This document shows, piece after piece, positions 8,937 through 17,557 of a stretch of 64,000 bases of DNA. Origin of the DNA: Prevotella merdae (GTDB lineage: Bacteria; Bacteroidota; Bacteroidia; Bacteroidales; Bacteroidaceae). The number at the start of each line of letters is the position of its first letter. Within the stretch, counting starts at the first letter, position 1. The position numbers and the translations under genes were made by a program. The stretch is from NCBI RefSeq assembly GCF_900290275.1, contig NZ_LT985323.1, positions 1,265,241 to 1,329,240 of the forward strand. The letters are read 5' to 3'. The notes beneath the pieces were generated by a model, which saw nothing but the letters and a program-made list of their open reading frames with translations, ran no database searches and was not told where the DNA came from.

Positions 8937-9017
8937 GAAAGGACTAACACACAAAATCTCGTTACATGAACGATATGTTTTATCCCATGAACGAAATTTT
9001 CAATTGTTAGTCCTTTC
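8937..9017 (+). promoter_or_regulatory. Nested inverted repeat and putative regulator sites upstream of susC
   Basis: The outer arms GAAAGGACTAACA (8937-8949) and its exact complement (9005-9017) flank a second pair, AAAATCTCGTT (8953-8963) and AACGAAATTTT (8990-9000), which pairs with one mismatch. In this interval lie GTTACATGAACGA (8961-8973) and CCATGAACGAAATTTT (8985-9000). A similar pair with almost the same spacing to the -7 box occurs before the gene at 17558. The position directly upstream of the promoter suggests the operator of the hybrid regulator. Confidence 0.55.
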
Positions 9018-9024
9018 ATCGTCT

Positions 9025-9032
9025 TAATTTTG
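9025..9032 (+). promoter_or_regulatory. -7 promoter box of the susC operon
   Basis: TAATTTTG matches TAnnTTTG exactly and is followed by GC. It lies 44 nt before the susC start. No good TTTG -33 box is present at the expected distance, as expected for an activator-dependent promoter. Confidence 0.6.
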
Positions 9033-9076
9033 CAACCAGAATTACGACAATAATTAAAAACTTAAACCATTTTCAC

Positions 9077-12000
9077 ATGAACAGTTTACAAAGAATGCTC
9101 ATGAGCTTGGCCCTTACACCGGCTGTTGCCATCGTGAGTGCTCAAGAAGTGAATGTAAGCGGAGTTGTCACCGACGCCACTGGCGAAACGATTATCGGTG
9201 CCTCGGTCGTAGAGAAAGGCACGACCAACGGTACGGTTACCGATATTGATGGTAAGTTTACTATCAAGGTAAAGAAGGGTGCACAGCTCGAGTTTTCGTA
9301 CATCGGTTATAACAATGTAACTCTGGAAGCCAAACCTACAATGAATGTAGTGCTTAGCGAGAATGCAAAGCTTGTTGAGGAGGTTGTAGTTACTGGATAC
9401 ACCACCCAGCGTAAGGCCGATCTTACTGGTGCTGTGTCGGTTGTTAGTGTAACCGACCTACAGAAACAGAACGAGAATAACCCAATGAAGGCTCTTCAAG
9501 GCCGTGTTCCTGGTATGAATATCTCGGCTGATGGTTCGCCTTCAGGTTCTGCTACAGTTCGTATTCGTGGTATCGGAACTCTTAACAACAACGATCCTCT
9601 CTACATTATCGATGGTGTTCCTACCAAGGCTGGTATGCACGAGCTCAACGGCAACGACATCGAGTCTATCCAGATTCTTAAGGATGCAGCCTCGGCATCT
9701 ATCTATGGTTCGCGTGCTGCCAATGGTGTTATCATCATCACCACAAAGAAGGGTAAGGACGGTAAGCTCAAGGTAGACCTTGATGCTTCTGTTGCAGCCT
9801 CAATGTACAGCCATAAGATGGAGGTGCTCAACGCTAAGGAGTTTGGTCAGGTTATGTGGCAGGGATATGTCAACGACGGTATGGATCCTAACACCAACGG
9901 CTTGGGCTATCACTACGATTGGGGGTATAACAATCTTGGACAGCCTATTCTCAACGGTATTTCAATGAAGAAGTATCTTGATGATGCAGGTACAACACCT
10001 GCAGCCGATACCGATTGGTACGACCAGACAACACGCACTGGTGTTATACAGAACTATAACGTTAGTGTAAGTAATGGTTCGCAGAAAGGTTCGTCTTATT
10101 TCTCGCTTGGCTATTACAAGAACATGGGTATCATAAAGACATCCGACTTCGAGCGTTTCTCAGCCCGCTTCAATACCGAATACAAGCTTATCAACGACAA
10201 GCTTACTATTGGCGAGCACTTCACCCTTAACCGCACATCAGAGGTTTCAGCTCCTGGCGGATTCCTTCAGAATGTGTTGCAGTTTAACCCGTCATTGCCA
10301 GTTTATACAACCGACGGTAGCTATGCCGGACCAGTAGGTGGCTATCCTGACCGTTACAATCCAGTGGCTGTGCTCGAGCGCAATAAGGACAACCGCTATA
10401 CATATTGGCGTACCTTCGGAGATGCGTATGTAAACCTTAATCAATTTAAGGGATTCAACCTTCGCTCTACCTTCGGTCTTGATTATTCGCAGAAGGAACA
10501 GCGCATATTTACCTATCCCGTAACCGAAGGCAATGTTGCCAATAAGATTAATGCTGTTGAGGCAAAGCAGGAACATTGGACCAAGTGGATGTGGAATGCT
10601 GTGGCTACATACAATGCCGAGTTTGGCAAGAATCGTCTCGACGCTATGATTGGTATGGAGCTCAACCGCCAGGACGATATCAGTTTCTCTGGACGTAAGG
10701 AAGACTACATTATCCTTAACCCCGACTATATGTGGCCTGATGCGGGTACTGGCACAGCCCAGGCTTACGGCTCTGGTTCGGGCTATTCGCTTGTATCGTT
10801 CTTCGGCAAACTCAACTACAACTACGCCGACCGTTATATGGCTTCGTTGACAATGCGTCGTGATGGTTCATCACGTTTTGGTAAGGACAATCGCTTTGCT
10901 ACATTCCCTTCAGTATCTGCTGGATGGCGTATCAACAACGAGAAATTCTTGCAAGACGTACGTTGGATTGATGACATCAAGTTGCGTGCATCATGGGGTC
11001 AGACTGGTAACCAAGAAATTTCAAACCTCGCTCGCTATACGGTTTATGTAAGTAATTACGGCGTAAACGAGAATGGTGGACAGAGCTACGGTACATCATA
11101 TGATATAGCCGGAACCAACGGTGGACAGACTCTGCCTTCAGGTTTCAAGCGTAATCAGCTCGGCAACAACGGTATCAAGTGGGAGACAACAACTCAGACC
11201 AACATCGGTCTCGACTACTCTTTCTTCCGCAATTCGCTATATGGTACCTTTGATTGGTATTTCAAGAATACCAAGGATATTCTTGTAGAAATGATTGGTA
11301 TCGCTGCTATGGGCGAGGGCTCTACACAGTGGATTAATGCCGGTGAGATGGAGAACAAGGGCTTTGAGTTTAACATTGGCTATCGCAAGACTACTAAGTG
11401 GGGTTTGCGTTACGATGTAAATGCCAATATTGGTACCTATCGCAACAAGATTACAAAGCTTCCGGCTACCATAGCAGCTAAGGGCACATTCGGTGGAAAT
11501 GGTGTTAAGAGCGTAATAGGTCATGCTATGGGTTCGCAAGTAGGCTATGTAGCCGACGGTATATTCAAGTCGCAGGAAGAGATTGACAACCATGCCACTC
11601 AGGAGGGAGCTGCTCTCGGACGCATTCGTTGGAAGGATCTTAATAACGATGGCAAGATAACAGAGGCCGACCAGCAGTGGATTTACGATCCGACACCCGA
11701 CTTCACCTACGGTTTCAACATCTATCTCGAATATAAGAACTTCGACTTCACTGCATTCTTCCAGGGTGTTCAGGGTGTCGATATCATTTCTGACCTCAAG
11801 AAGGAAACTGATATTTGGGCAGGCTTGAACATTGGTTACCTCAACAAGGGACGTCGTTTGCTCGACGCATGGAGCCCAACCAATCCTGACAGCAATATTC
11901 CGGCTGTTACTCTCTCAGACAATAACAACGAGAAGCGTGTTTCGTCTTACTGGGTTGAGAATGGTTCTTACCTCAAGCTTCGCACTATACAGCTTGGCTA

Positions 12001-12178
12001 TAATGTGCCAAAGAGCTTTGCTCAGAAGCTGGCTATGGAGCGCCTACGTTTCTACCTCAGTGCACAGAACCTCTTTACTATAAAGAGCAGCAGCTTCACT
12101 GGTGTTGACCCTGAGAACCCTAACTACGGTTATCCTATTCCTTTGAACATTACCTTCGGACTGAACGTAAGCTTTTAG
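9077..12178 (+). CDS. SusC/RagA-family TonB-dependent outer-membrane transporter
   Basis: This is a 1033-residue outer-membrane transporter. A signal peptide ends near VAIVSAQ (residue 23). A carboxypeptidase-like beta-sandwich of about 80 residues follows (VNVSGVVTDATGETIIGASV ... VVLSEN). Next are the TonB box and plug region (VEEVVVTGYTTQRKADLTGAVSVV, then PLYIIDGVPT and SIYGSRAANGVIIITTKKG), and a 22-strand-type barrel ends in LNVSF. It works with SusD to import oligosaccharides into the periplasm using TonB energy. The order SusC, SusD, surface binding protein, GH32 matches levan loci of Bacteroides, so levan or fructo-oligosaccharides are the likely substrate. It is first in the operon, with an inverted-repeat operator candidate just upstream. 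Confidence 0.95.
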   Translation: MNSLQRMLMSLALTPAVAIVSAQEVNVSGVVTDATGETIIGASVVEKGTTNGTVTDIDGKFTIKVKKGAQLEFSYIGYNNVTLEAKPTMNVVLSENAKLVEEVVVTGYTTQRKADLTGAVSVVSVTDLQKQNENNPMKALQGRVPGMNISADGSPSGSATVRIRGIGTLNNNDPLYIIDGVPTKAGMHELNGNDIESIQILKDAASASIYGSRAANGVIIITTKKGKDGKLKVDLDASVAASMYSHKMEVLNAKEFGQVMWQGYVNDGMDPNTNGLGYHYDWGYNNLGQPILNGISMKKYLDDAGTTPAADTDWYDQTTRTGVIQNYNVSVSNGSQKGSSYFSLGYYKNMGIIKTSDFERFSARFNTEYKLINDKLTIGEHFTLNRTSEVSAPGGFLQNVLQFNPSLPVYTTDGSYAGPVGGYPDRYNPVAVLERNKDNRYTYWRTFGDAYVNLNQFKGFNLRSTFGLDYSQKEQRIFTYPVTEGNVANKINAVEAKQEHWTKWMWNAVATYNAEFGKNRLDAMIGMELNRQDDISFSGRKEDYIILNPDYMWPDAGTGTAQAYGSGSGYSLVSFFGKLNYNYADRYMASLTMRRDGSSRFGKDNRFATFPSVSAGWRINNEKFLQDVRWIDDIKLRASWGQTGNQEISNLARYTVYVSNYGVNENGGQSYGTSYDIAGTNGGQTLPSGFKRNQLGNNGIKWETTTQTNIGLDYSFFRNSLYGTFDWYFKNTKDILVEMIGIAAMGEGSTQWINAGEMENKGFEFNIGYRKTTKWGLRYDVNANIGTYRNKITKLPATIAAKGTFGGNGVKSVIGHAMGSQVGYVADGIFKSQEEIDNHATQEGAALGRIRWKDLNNDGKITEADQQWIYDPTPDFTYGFNIYLEYKNFDFTAFFQGVQGVDIISDLKKETDIWAGLNIGYLNKGRRLLDAWSPTNPDSNIPAVTLSDNNNEKRVSSYWVENGSYLKLRTIQLGYNVPKSFAQKLAMERLRFYLSAQNLFTIKSSSFTGVDPENPNYGYPIPLNITFGLNVSF

Positions 12179-12180
12179 AA

Positions 12181-12227
12181 AGTGAAGAGTGAAGAACGAA
12201 GAGTGAAGAGTGAAGAACGAAAAATCC
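12181..12227 (+). repeat. Short GA-rich tandem repeat between susC and susD
   Basis: About two units built from GAGTGAAGA and GAAGAACGAA start 3 nt after the susC stop and end in AAAAATCC. Closely related sequence is found inside the mutS-like gene near 51985-52044, which suggests a dispersed micro-repeat rather than a functional spacer. Confidence 0.65.
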
Positions 12228-12286
12228 AATAGTTAAGGGAAAAGAGAAAAGTAAAGAAGTAAAAAACTTAAAAAGACATTACAATA

Positions 12287-14032
12287 ATGAAAACTAATAT
12301 ATTCAGCCGTATAGCCCTCGCCACCTTCATTACGGCAGGTGCATTGTCATTGGGCAGTTGCGACGACTTTCTCGACAATCAGAAACCTCAAGGTACTTTG
12401 GACGAGACACAGGTTAAGGACCCAAGTCGCATCGACAACTTGGTTATCTCGGCTTATGCTGTCTTTATGTCGGCCGAGGATGTAAACTCGTCATTCTCTA
12501 TGTGGAACTTTGATGTTCGCTCGGACGATGCTTACAAGGGCGGCAACGGTACATCCGACGGCGATGTGTTCCATCAGCTTGAGATATCTCAGGGTATCTT
12601 GACAACCAACTGGAATATAAGCGACATGTGGGAACGTCTGTACAACTGTATCTCGCGTGTAAATACAGCATTGGCGCAGCTCGACAAGCTTGACGCTGCA
12701 GCCTATCCTCTAAAGGACGAGCGTGTGGCCGAGATGAAGTTCCTGCGTGCTTACGGCCACTTCCTCTTGAAACGTCTGTACAAGAACATCCCGTTTGTTA
12801 CAAACCCCAATCTCACTGTCGAGGACTATAACAATCTGTCTAACACACAGTATACCAACGATGAGGGTTGGCAGCTTATCATCAACGACCTTGAGGATGC
12901 CTATAAGGTTTTGCCAGTTAAGCAGACTGAGGTTGGTCGCCCATCTAAGGCCGCAGCCGCCGCATTCCTTACAAAGGCATACCTTTACAAGGCTTACCAT
13001 CAGGACAATGCTCAGAGCAACGAGGTTACAAGCATCTCTGCCGACGACCTTAAGAAGGTTGTAGAGTATAGCGACCCCAGCATCTACCAGGCAGGAGGCT
13101 TCGATCTTGAGGCCGACTTCCACAACAACTTCCGTCCAGAGGCTCAGTACGAGAATGGTGTAGAAAGTATCTGGGCTATACAGTATTCTATGAACGACGG
13201 TACAAAACTTGGTAATCTCAACTGGAGTTACGGACTTATAGTGCCTAACATAGCTGGTGTTACCGATGGTGGTTGCGACTTCTACAAGCCGTCGCAAAAT
13301 ATGGTAAACGCATTCCGCACCAAACCCGACGGTCTGCCTTACCTTGACAACTTCAACGACAAGGACTACGACAAGTCTACCGACTATGCCGATCCACGTC
13401 TCTTCCTTACTGTTGGCATTCCCGGACTACCCTACGAGTTCAACAAGAAATATATGATGGACGAGACCGACACATGGAGCCGCTCGCACGGACTATATGG
13501 CTACTATGTTACATTGAAGCAGAATGTAGACCCCGATTGTGGCTACCTAATCAAGGGCTCATGGTGGGGTACTTCTGAGAACCGCATAGTATTCCGCTAT
13601 GCCGATGTTCTTCTCGAGCGTGCCGAGGCTCTTGTTCAGCTCAACAAGATCAACGAGGCCATCGCTCTTGTAAACCAGCTGCGCACACGTGCTAAGCATA
13701 GCCTTGGTGTAATATCAAACTACGAGACCGACTATGGCGTACGTATGAATATCTCTACATATAAGGGCACTTACAATAAGGAAGAGGCCCTCAAGATAGT
13801 TAAGATGGAACGCCGTTTGGAGATGGGTATGGAGTGCGAACGTTTTTTCGACCTTGTTCGTTGGGGCGAGGCTGCCGAGGTGCTTAACAAGTATTACGCC
13901 GAGGAGGCAGGCGACTGCTCTATCTATAAGGATGCTAAGTTCACTAAAAACCGCAACGAGTATTTGCCAATACCGTTCAGTCAGATCTCGGCATCAAACG
14001 GCCACTATACTCAGAACATTGGTAACTGGTAA
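12287..14032 (+). CDS. SusD/RagB-family glycan-binding lipoprotein
   Basis: This 581-residue surface lipoprotein has a signal peptide with a lipobox ending at LGSCDDF, so Cys25 would carry the lipid. It has the family hallmarks: an N-terminal MWERLYNCISRVNTAL helix, tetratricopeptide-like helices around EMKFLRAYGHFLLKRLYKN, a central substrate-binding region, and the C-terminal YADVLLERAEALVQLN ... MERRLEMGMECERFFDLVRWG block. It caps the SusC barrel and binds the incoming glycan. It lies 108 nt after susC and 14 nt before the next lipoprotein gene, consistent with one operon. The aromatic residues that would contact fructan cannot be assigned without a structure. Confidence 0.95.
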   Translation: MKTNIFSRIALATFITAGALSLGSCDDFLDNQKPQGTLDETQVKDPSRIDNLVISAYAVFMSAEDVNSSFSMWNFDVRSDDAYKGGNGTSDGDVFHQLEISQGILTTNWNISDMWERLYNCISRVNTALAQLDKLDAAAYPLKDERVAEMKFLRAYGHFLLKRLYKNIPFVTNPNLTVEDYNNLSNTQYTNDEGWQLIINDLEDAYKVLPVKQTEVGRPSKAAAAAFLTKAYLYKAYHQDNAQSNEVTSISADDLKKVVEYSDPSIYQAGGFDLEADFHNNFRPEAQYENGVESIWAIQYSMNDGTKLGNLNWSYGLIVPNIAGVTDGGCDFYKPSQNMVNAFRTKPDGLPYLDNFNDKDYDKSTDYADPRLFLTVGIPGLPYEFNKKYMMDETDTWSRSHGLYGYYVTLKQNVDPDCGYLIKGSWWGTSENRIVFRYADVLLERAEALVQLNKINEAIALVNQLRTRAKHSLGVISNYETDYGVRMNISTYKGTYNKEEALKIVKMERRLEMGMECERFFDLVRWGEAAEVLNKYYAEEAGDCSIYKDAKFTKNRNEYLPIPFSQISASNGHYTQNIGNW

Positions 14033-14046
14033 AAAAGAAAATCAAT

Positions 14047-15453
14047 ATGAAAAAGATAACAAGCAAGTTTGCACATTATTTATATATGGTGCTGGCTGTA
14101 GCTGCGGTGGCTTTTGCCACCACAGCCTGCAGCGACGACAATACGTCGGACCTACAACTTACAGGCAACTGTACTGTAAAGGTATTGGCTCTCGACCAGT
14201 ATGAGGGCTCGGTAGACATGGCTTCGCGCACCGTTACTGTGCGTGTGCCCGAGACATATGATACTAATGAAATGAGCGTTTCTAAGCTCGAACTGAGCGA
14301 TGGAGCCACTACCGACATTGCAGTAGGCGATAAGCTCAACATGTCGGTTGCACATTCTATGCGCGTAAGCAACGGTGATGTGTTTCTCGATTGGACTATC
14401 AAGGCCATGCGCGACGAGGCTAAGATTCTCTCGTTCAAGCTTAATGGCACTTATGTAGGCACAATCGACGAAGCTGCAAAGACTATTAGCGTGTTTGTTC
14501 CAGGCGGTGTCGACGTTACTCAACTTGTGCCTAACATCACAGTAAGCGAGAATGCCACAGTTACTCCACAAAGCGACATGCCGGTAGATTTTACCAATCC
14601 GGTACAGTTCACCGTAGAGAACAACACAGCCAAGGCCACTTATACCGTAACCGTAAAGTCTATTGACAAGCCTGTAATGGTATTTGTAGGCATAGCCAAG
14701 GATATGAGTGGCTTGAACGCTGAGGAGGCAGATGCTTGCAACTGGATGGTAAAAAACGTTCCAAACTCGCTATACGTATCGTTCGACGATATTCAGAATG
14801 GTTCGGTTGATCTATCTGAGTGCAAGGTTATCTGGTGGCACTATCACAAGGATGGCGGTGTCGACGGCAAGGCTGCATTCGAGAAAGCTGCTCCTGAGGC
14901 AATAAACGCTGCCGCCAAACTGCGCGACTTCTACAATGCAGGCGGTGCTTTCCTCCTTACACGTTACGCTACAAACCTTCCGGCATTTATAGGTGCTGTA
15001 AAGAACGAGGGTTGTCCTAACAACTGTTGGGGTGGCAAAGAGGATAGCCCAGAGATAACAGGCGGTCCTTGGAACTTCTTGATGAACGGCAACAACAGCC
15101 ATGCTATCTACCAGAATCTTGTAGCTGGCGACGATGCAAACGGTGTTTATACATGCGACACTGGCTATGGCATAACCAACTCTACTGCACAGTGGCACAT
15201 CGGAGCCGACTGGGGTGGATATGTAAGCAAGGAGATTTGGGAAAACGAAACTGGTGGCAAGGCATTAGGCTTTGGTGGCGACGGTGCTATAGTTGTATGG
15301 GAATTCCCTGCAAAAGAAGGCAAGGGCGGCATCATTTGTATTGGCTCTGGTTGCTACGACTGGCATACAACGGTTGATGCCTCAAGCGACCGCTACCACA
15401 AGAATGTTGAGACAATGACAATGAACGCCATCAATTATCTTATGAATAAGTAA
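14047..15453 (+). CDS. Surface glycan-binding lipoprotein (BT1761-like, DUF4960 C-terminus)
   Basis: This 468-residue lipoprotein has a lipobox near residue 19 (FATTACSDD). Two beta-sandwich modules follow to about residue 210, with repeats of the kind VTVRVPETYDT and ISVFVPGGVDV that resemble cadherin-like or DUF5018 folds. A C-terminal domain of about 250 residues (MVFVGIAKDMSG ... GGAFLLTRYATNLPAFIG) fits DUF4960. The third position in the operon is where levan loci encode the surface glycan-binding protein, BT1761 in B. thetaiotaomicron. It probably holds levan on the cell surface for the endo-acting enzyme. The DUF4960 assignment is from memory. No hydrolase motif is evident. Confidence 0.75.
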   Translation: MKKITSKFAHYLYMVLAVAAVAFATTACSDDNTSDLQLTGNCTVKVLALDQYEGSVDMASRTVTVRVPETYDTNEMSVSKLELSDGATTDIAVGDKLNMSVAHSMRVSNGDVFLDWTIKAMRDEAKILSFKLNGTYVGTIDEAAKTISVFVPGGVDVTQLVPNITVSENATVTPQSDMPVDFTNPVQFTVENNTAKATYTVTVKSIDKPVMVFVGIAKDMSGLNAEEADACNWMVKNVPNSLYVSFDDIQNGSVDLSECKVIWWHYHKDGGVDGKAAFEKAAPEAINAAAKLRDFYNAGGAFLLTRYATNLPAFIGAVKNEGCPNNCWGGKEDSPEITGGPWNFLMNGNNSHAIYQNLVAGDDANGVYTCDTGYGITNSTAQWHIGADWGGYVSKEIWENETGGKALGFGGDGAIVVWEFPAKEGKGGIICIGSGCYDWHTTVDASSDRYHKNVETMTMNAINYLMNK

Positions 15454-15468
15454 TAAATACTGAAAACA

Positions 15469-17058
15469 ATGAAATCAATGATATATTCAATTCTTATGGC
15501 AGCAGCGACTATTATGCCGCTTGCCGCCTGCAGCGACGACAATAACACGCCCGAACAGCGCGACTGGTCTACTACCACTCTATTTGCATCGTCTGATGTT
15601 GCGGCTCAGGACATCTACTATAAGCCGCAGAGTGGCTATGTAGGCGACCCTATGCCGTTCTACGACCCAGTTGCCAAGGACTTCAAAATTCTGTATCTTC
15701 AGGATTATCGTCCTAATCCAGTAGGCACTTATCATCCTATATGGGTTGTAAGCACTACTGATGCCGCATCTTATACATCGCTTGGCGAGATTATTCCTTG
15801 CGGTGGTATCAACGAGCAAGATGCCGCTCTTGGTACTGGTTCTACAATATACAACGAGGCAGACAAGCTCTACTACACCTTCTTCACCGGACATAAGTAT
15901 CAGCTTAATGCAGGCGACAGCCGCGAGATGGTTATGATGGCTACCAGTCCAGACTTTAAGAACTGGACCAAGAGCCGTACCTTCTATCTTAAGGGAGCCG
16001 ACTATGGATACGAGATGCACGACTTCCGCGATCCGTTTGTGTTCCGTGGCGACGACAATCTATATCATATGCTGGTGTCTTGCAAGAAGAGTGGCAAGGG
16101 TGTTTTGGCTGAATGGACTTCTGCCGACCTTAAGACTTGGGAGCATAAGGGCGTATTTATGCAGTGCATGTGGGACCGCTTCTATGAGTGTCCTAACCTG
16201 TTTAAGATGGGCGATTGGTGGTACCTTGTATACAGCGAAATTCACGAAGCTGTGCGCCGTGTGCAGTATTTCAAGGGTCGTACACTCGACGAACTTAAGG
16301 CTTGCACACAGAATGATGCCGGTCTTTGGCCCGATTCGCACGAGGGATTTCTTGATGGACGTGGCTTGTATGCTGCCAAGACTGCATCAGATGGCACAAA
16401 TAGATACATCTGGGGATGGTGCGCCACACGCTCGGGCAAGGATAATACCAAGGCTTTGGAGTGGGCTGGCAACCTTGTTGCACACAAGCTTATTCAGCAC
16501 GAAGACGGTACTCTTACCTTGGGTGAGGTTCCTGGAATAGCTGCCAAGTTTGACAATGCTGCTGCACCAACCATAGCTGCCAAGAGCGAGAATAATGCAA
16601 ACGACAAGGTGGAAGGCGACGCTTCAAACCTTAAGCTTACTGGCAATGCCTGGGCTTTGTTCCCACGTCTGGGCTATCAGAACCGTATCGAGTTCACTGT
16701 TAAGACAGCTGGCAAGCGCGACAAGTTTGGTATCTCGCTTGTTCGTGGCACTGATGCCGACGTGTTCTACTCGCTTGTCGTTAACGATGAGGGCGAAGAA
16801 ACTCGCAAGATAAACTTTGAGCAGCAAGGCACAGCAGGTATAGGCTTCCTTGCCAATGGCGATAGCTACGTATTCCAGCGCCCTGCCGACAACACCTATC
16901 ACATCGTTATCACTACCGACAACAGCATTTGTACCATGTACATCAACGATGTATGCTGCTACACCAACCGCATATACGGCATACAGCGCAACTGCTGGAG
17001 CATCAACTCGTATAGTGGAAGCGTTGAGGTTACTGGCCTGACAGTTGCAAGCAAGTAA
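15469..17058 (+). CDS. GH32 lipoprotein, probable surface endo-levanase
   Basis: This 529-residue lipoprotein (lipobox LAACSDD, Cys21) has a five-bladed GH32 catalytic domain and a C-terminal beta-sandwich from about residue 355. The three catalytic positions are visible: Asp60 in GDPMPF (nucleophile, where sucrose-type enzymes read NDPNG), Arg187-Asp188 in FRDPFVF (transition-state stabilizer) and Glu240 in YECPNLF (acid/base). The altered first motif and surface location resemble the B. thetaiotaomicron endo-levanase BT1760 rather than exo-fructosidases. It would cut beta-2,6-fructan outside the cell. It starts 16 nt after the binding-protein gene and is followed by a terminator. No exo-GH32, fructokinase or fructose importer follows, so fructose processing must be encoded elsewhere. 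Confidence 0.85.
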   Translation: MKSMIYSILMAAATIMPLAACSDDNNTPEQRDWSTTTLFASSDVAAQDIYYKPQSGYVGDPMPFYDPVAKDFKILYLQDYRPNPVGTYHPIWVVSTTDAASYTSLGEIIPCGGINEQDAALGTGSTIYNEADKLYYTFFTGHKYQLNAGDSREMVMMATSPDFKNWTKSRTFYLKGADYGYEMHDFRDPFVFRGDDNLYHMLVSCKKSGKGVLAEWTSADLKTWEHKGVFMQCMWDRFYECPNLFKMGDWWYLVYSEIHEAVRRVQYFKGRTLDELKACTQNDAGLWPDSHEGFLDGRGLYAAKTASDGTNRYIWGWCATRSGKDNTKALEWAGNLVAHKLIQHEDGTLTLGEVPGIAAKFDNAAAPTIAAKSENNANDKVEGDASNLKLTGNAWALFPRLGYQNRIEFTVKTAGKRDKFGISLVRGTDADVFYSLVVNDEGEETRKINFEQQGTAGIGFLANGDSYVFQRPADNTYHIVITTDNSICTMYINDVCCYTNRIYGIQRNCWSINSYSGSVEVTGLTVASK

Positions 17059-17089
17059 ACATTATTTCATACTTAAATACTATTGGTGT

Positions 17090-17126
17090 CCTCTCGTTCG
17101 GCTTTGCCGAATGGGGGGATTTTTTT
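17090..17126 (+). terminator. Terminator of the levan operon
   Basis: TTCGGC/GCCGAA with a TTT loop extends through G-C and G-U pairs (CCTCTCG with TGGGGGG) to a 13-bp stem. A run of seven T follows at 17120-17126. Confidence 0.75.
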
Positions 17127-17170
17127 GTGCTTTTCGGTGTCAAAGACGTCTTAAAGTCAAGATATAATAT

Positions 17171-17237
17171 TAAATGGCAAAGTAATATAATTAAAATGGC
17201 AAAGTAATATAATTAAAATGGCAAAGTAATATAATAT
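17171..17237 (+). repeat. 22-bp tandem repeat array, about three units
   Basis: The core ATGGCAAAGTAATATAAT recurs at 17174, 17196 and 17218, a strict 22-bp period, in AT-rich DNA. The same core with one change, on the opposite strand and with the same period, occurs at 42927-43000, and a single unit lies near 42463. There are no spacers, so it is not a CRISPR array. Confidence 0.8.
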
Positions 17238-17279
17238 ACTTTTGGAAGCGCTATTTATACAATAGCACATACTGTAGGA

Positions 17280-17301
17280 GGTACGGTCTCCGAACCGTAC
17301 C
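17280..17301. repeat. Small palindromic element GGTACGGT-N6-ACCGTACC
   Basis: A perfect 8-bp inverted repeat with a 6-nt loop. Its left part belongs to the 15-mer GTAGGAGGTACGGTC (17274-17288), which recurs exactly at 19322-19336. It is probably a dispersed REP-like sequence. Confidence 0.6.
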
Positions 17302-17366
17302 ACGCAAACAGATAGATCGTTCTTAATACCATATAGCCACTTGCGTGAGTATGTGTCTTAACGGAT

Positions 17367-17492
17367 GTTACATGGACATTTTCTTACTTCAACGCAGTTT
17401 ATAATTACACTAAATCATGTTACATTGTCAATTTTATGCAATACCATGAAACATTTGTTATATGTTTTAGACTGTTTCTCGTTGTAATTTTG
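17367..17492 (+). promoter_or_regulatory. Promoter and putative operator of the T9SS cargo gene
   Basis: The -7 box TAATTTTG is at 17485-17492. Upstream lie GTTACATGGACA (17367), GTTACATTGTCA (17419) and CCATGAAACATTTGTT (17444). GTTACAT to CCATGAA is 25 nt here and 24 nt before susC, and CCATGAA to the -7 box is 41 nt here and 40 nt there. The match suggests control by the same hybrid regulator. Confidence 0.55.
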
Positions 17493-17557
17493 CGTCTGAA
17501 ATTTACCGAGATCCTTAACAAATTTATTTTAAATAATAACTTAAAACTTATATTACA

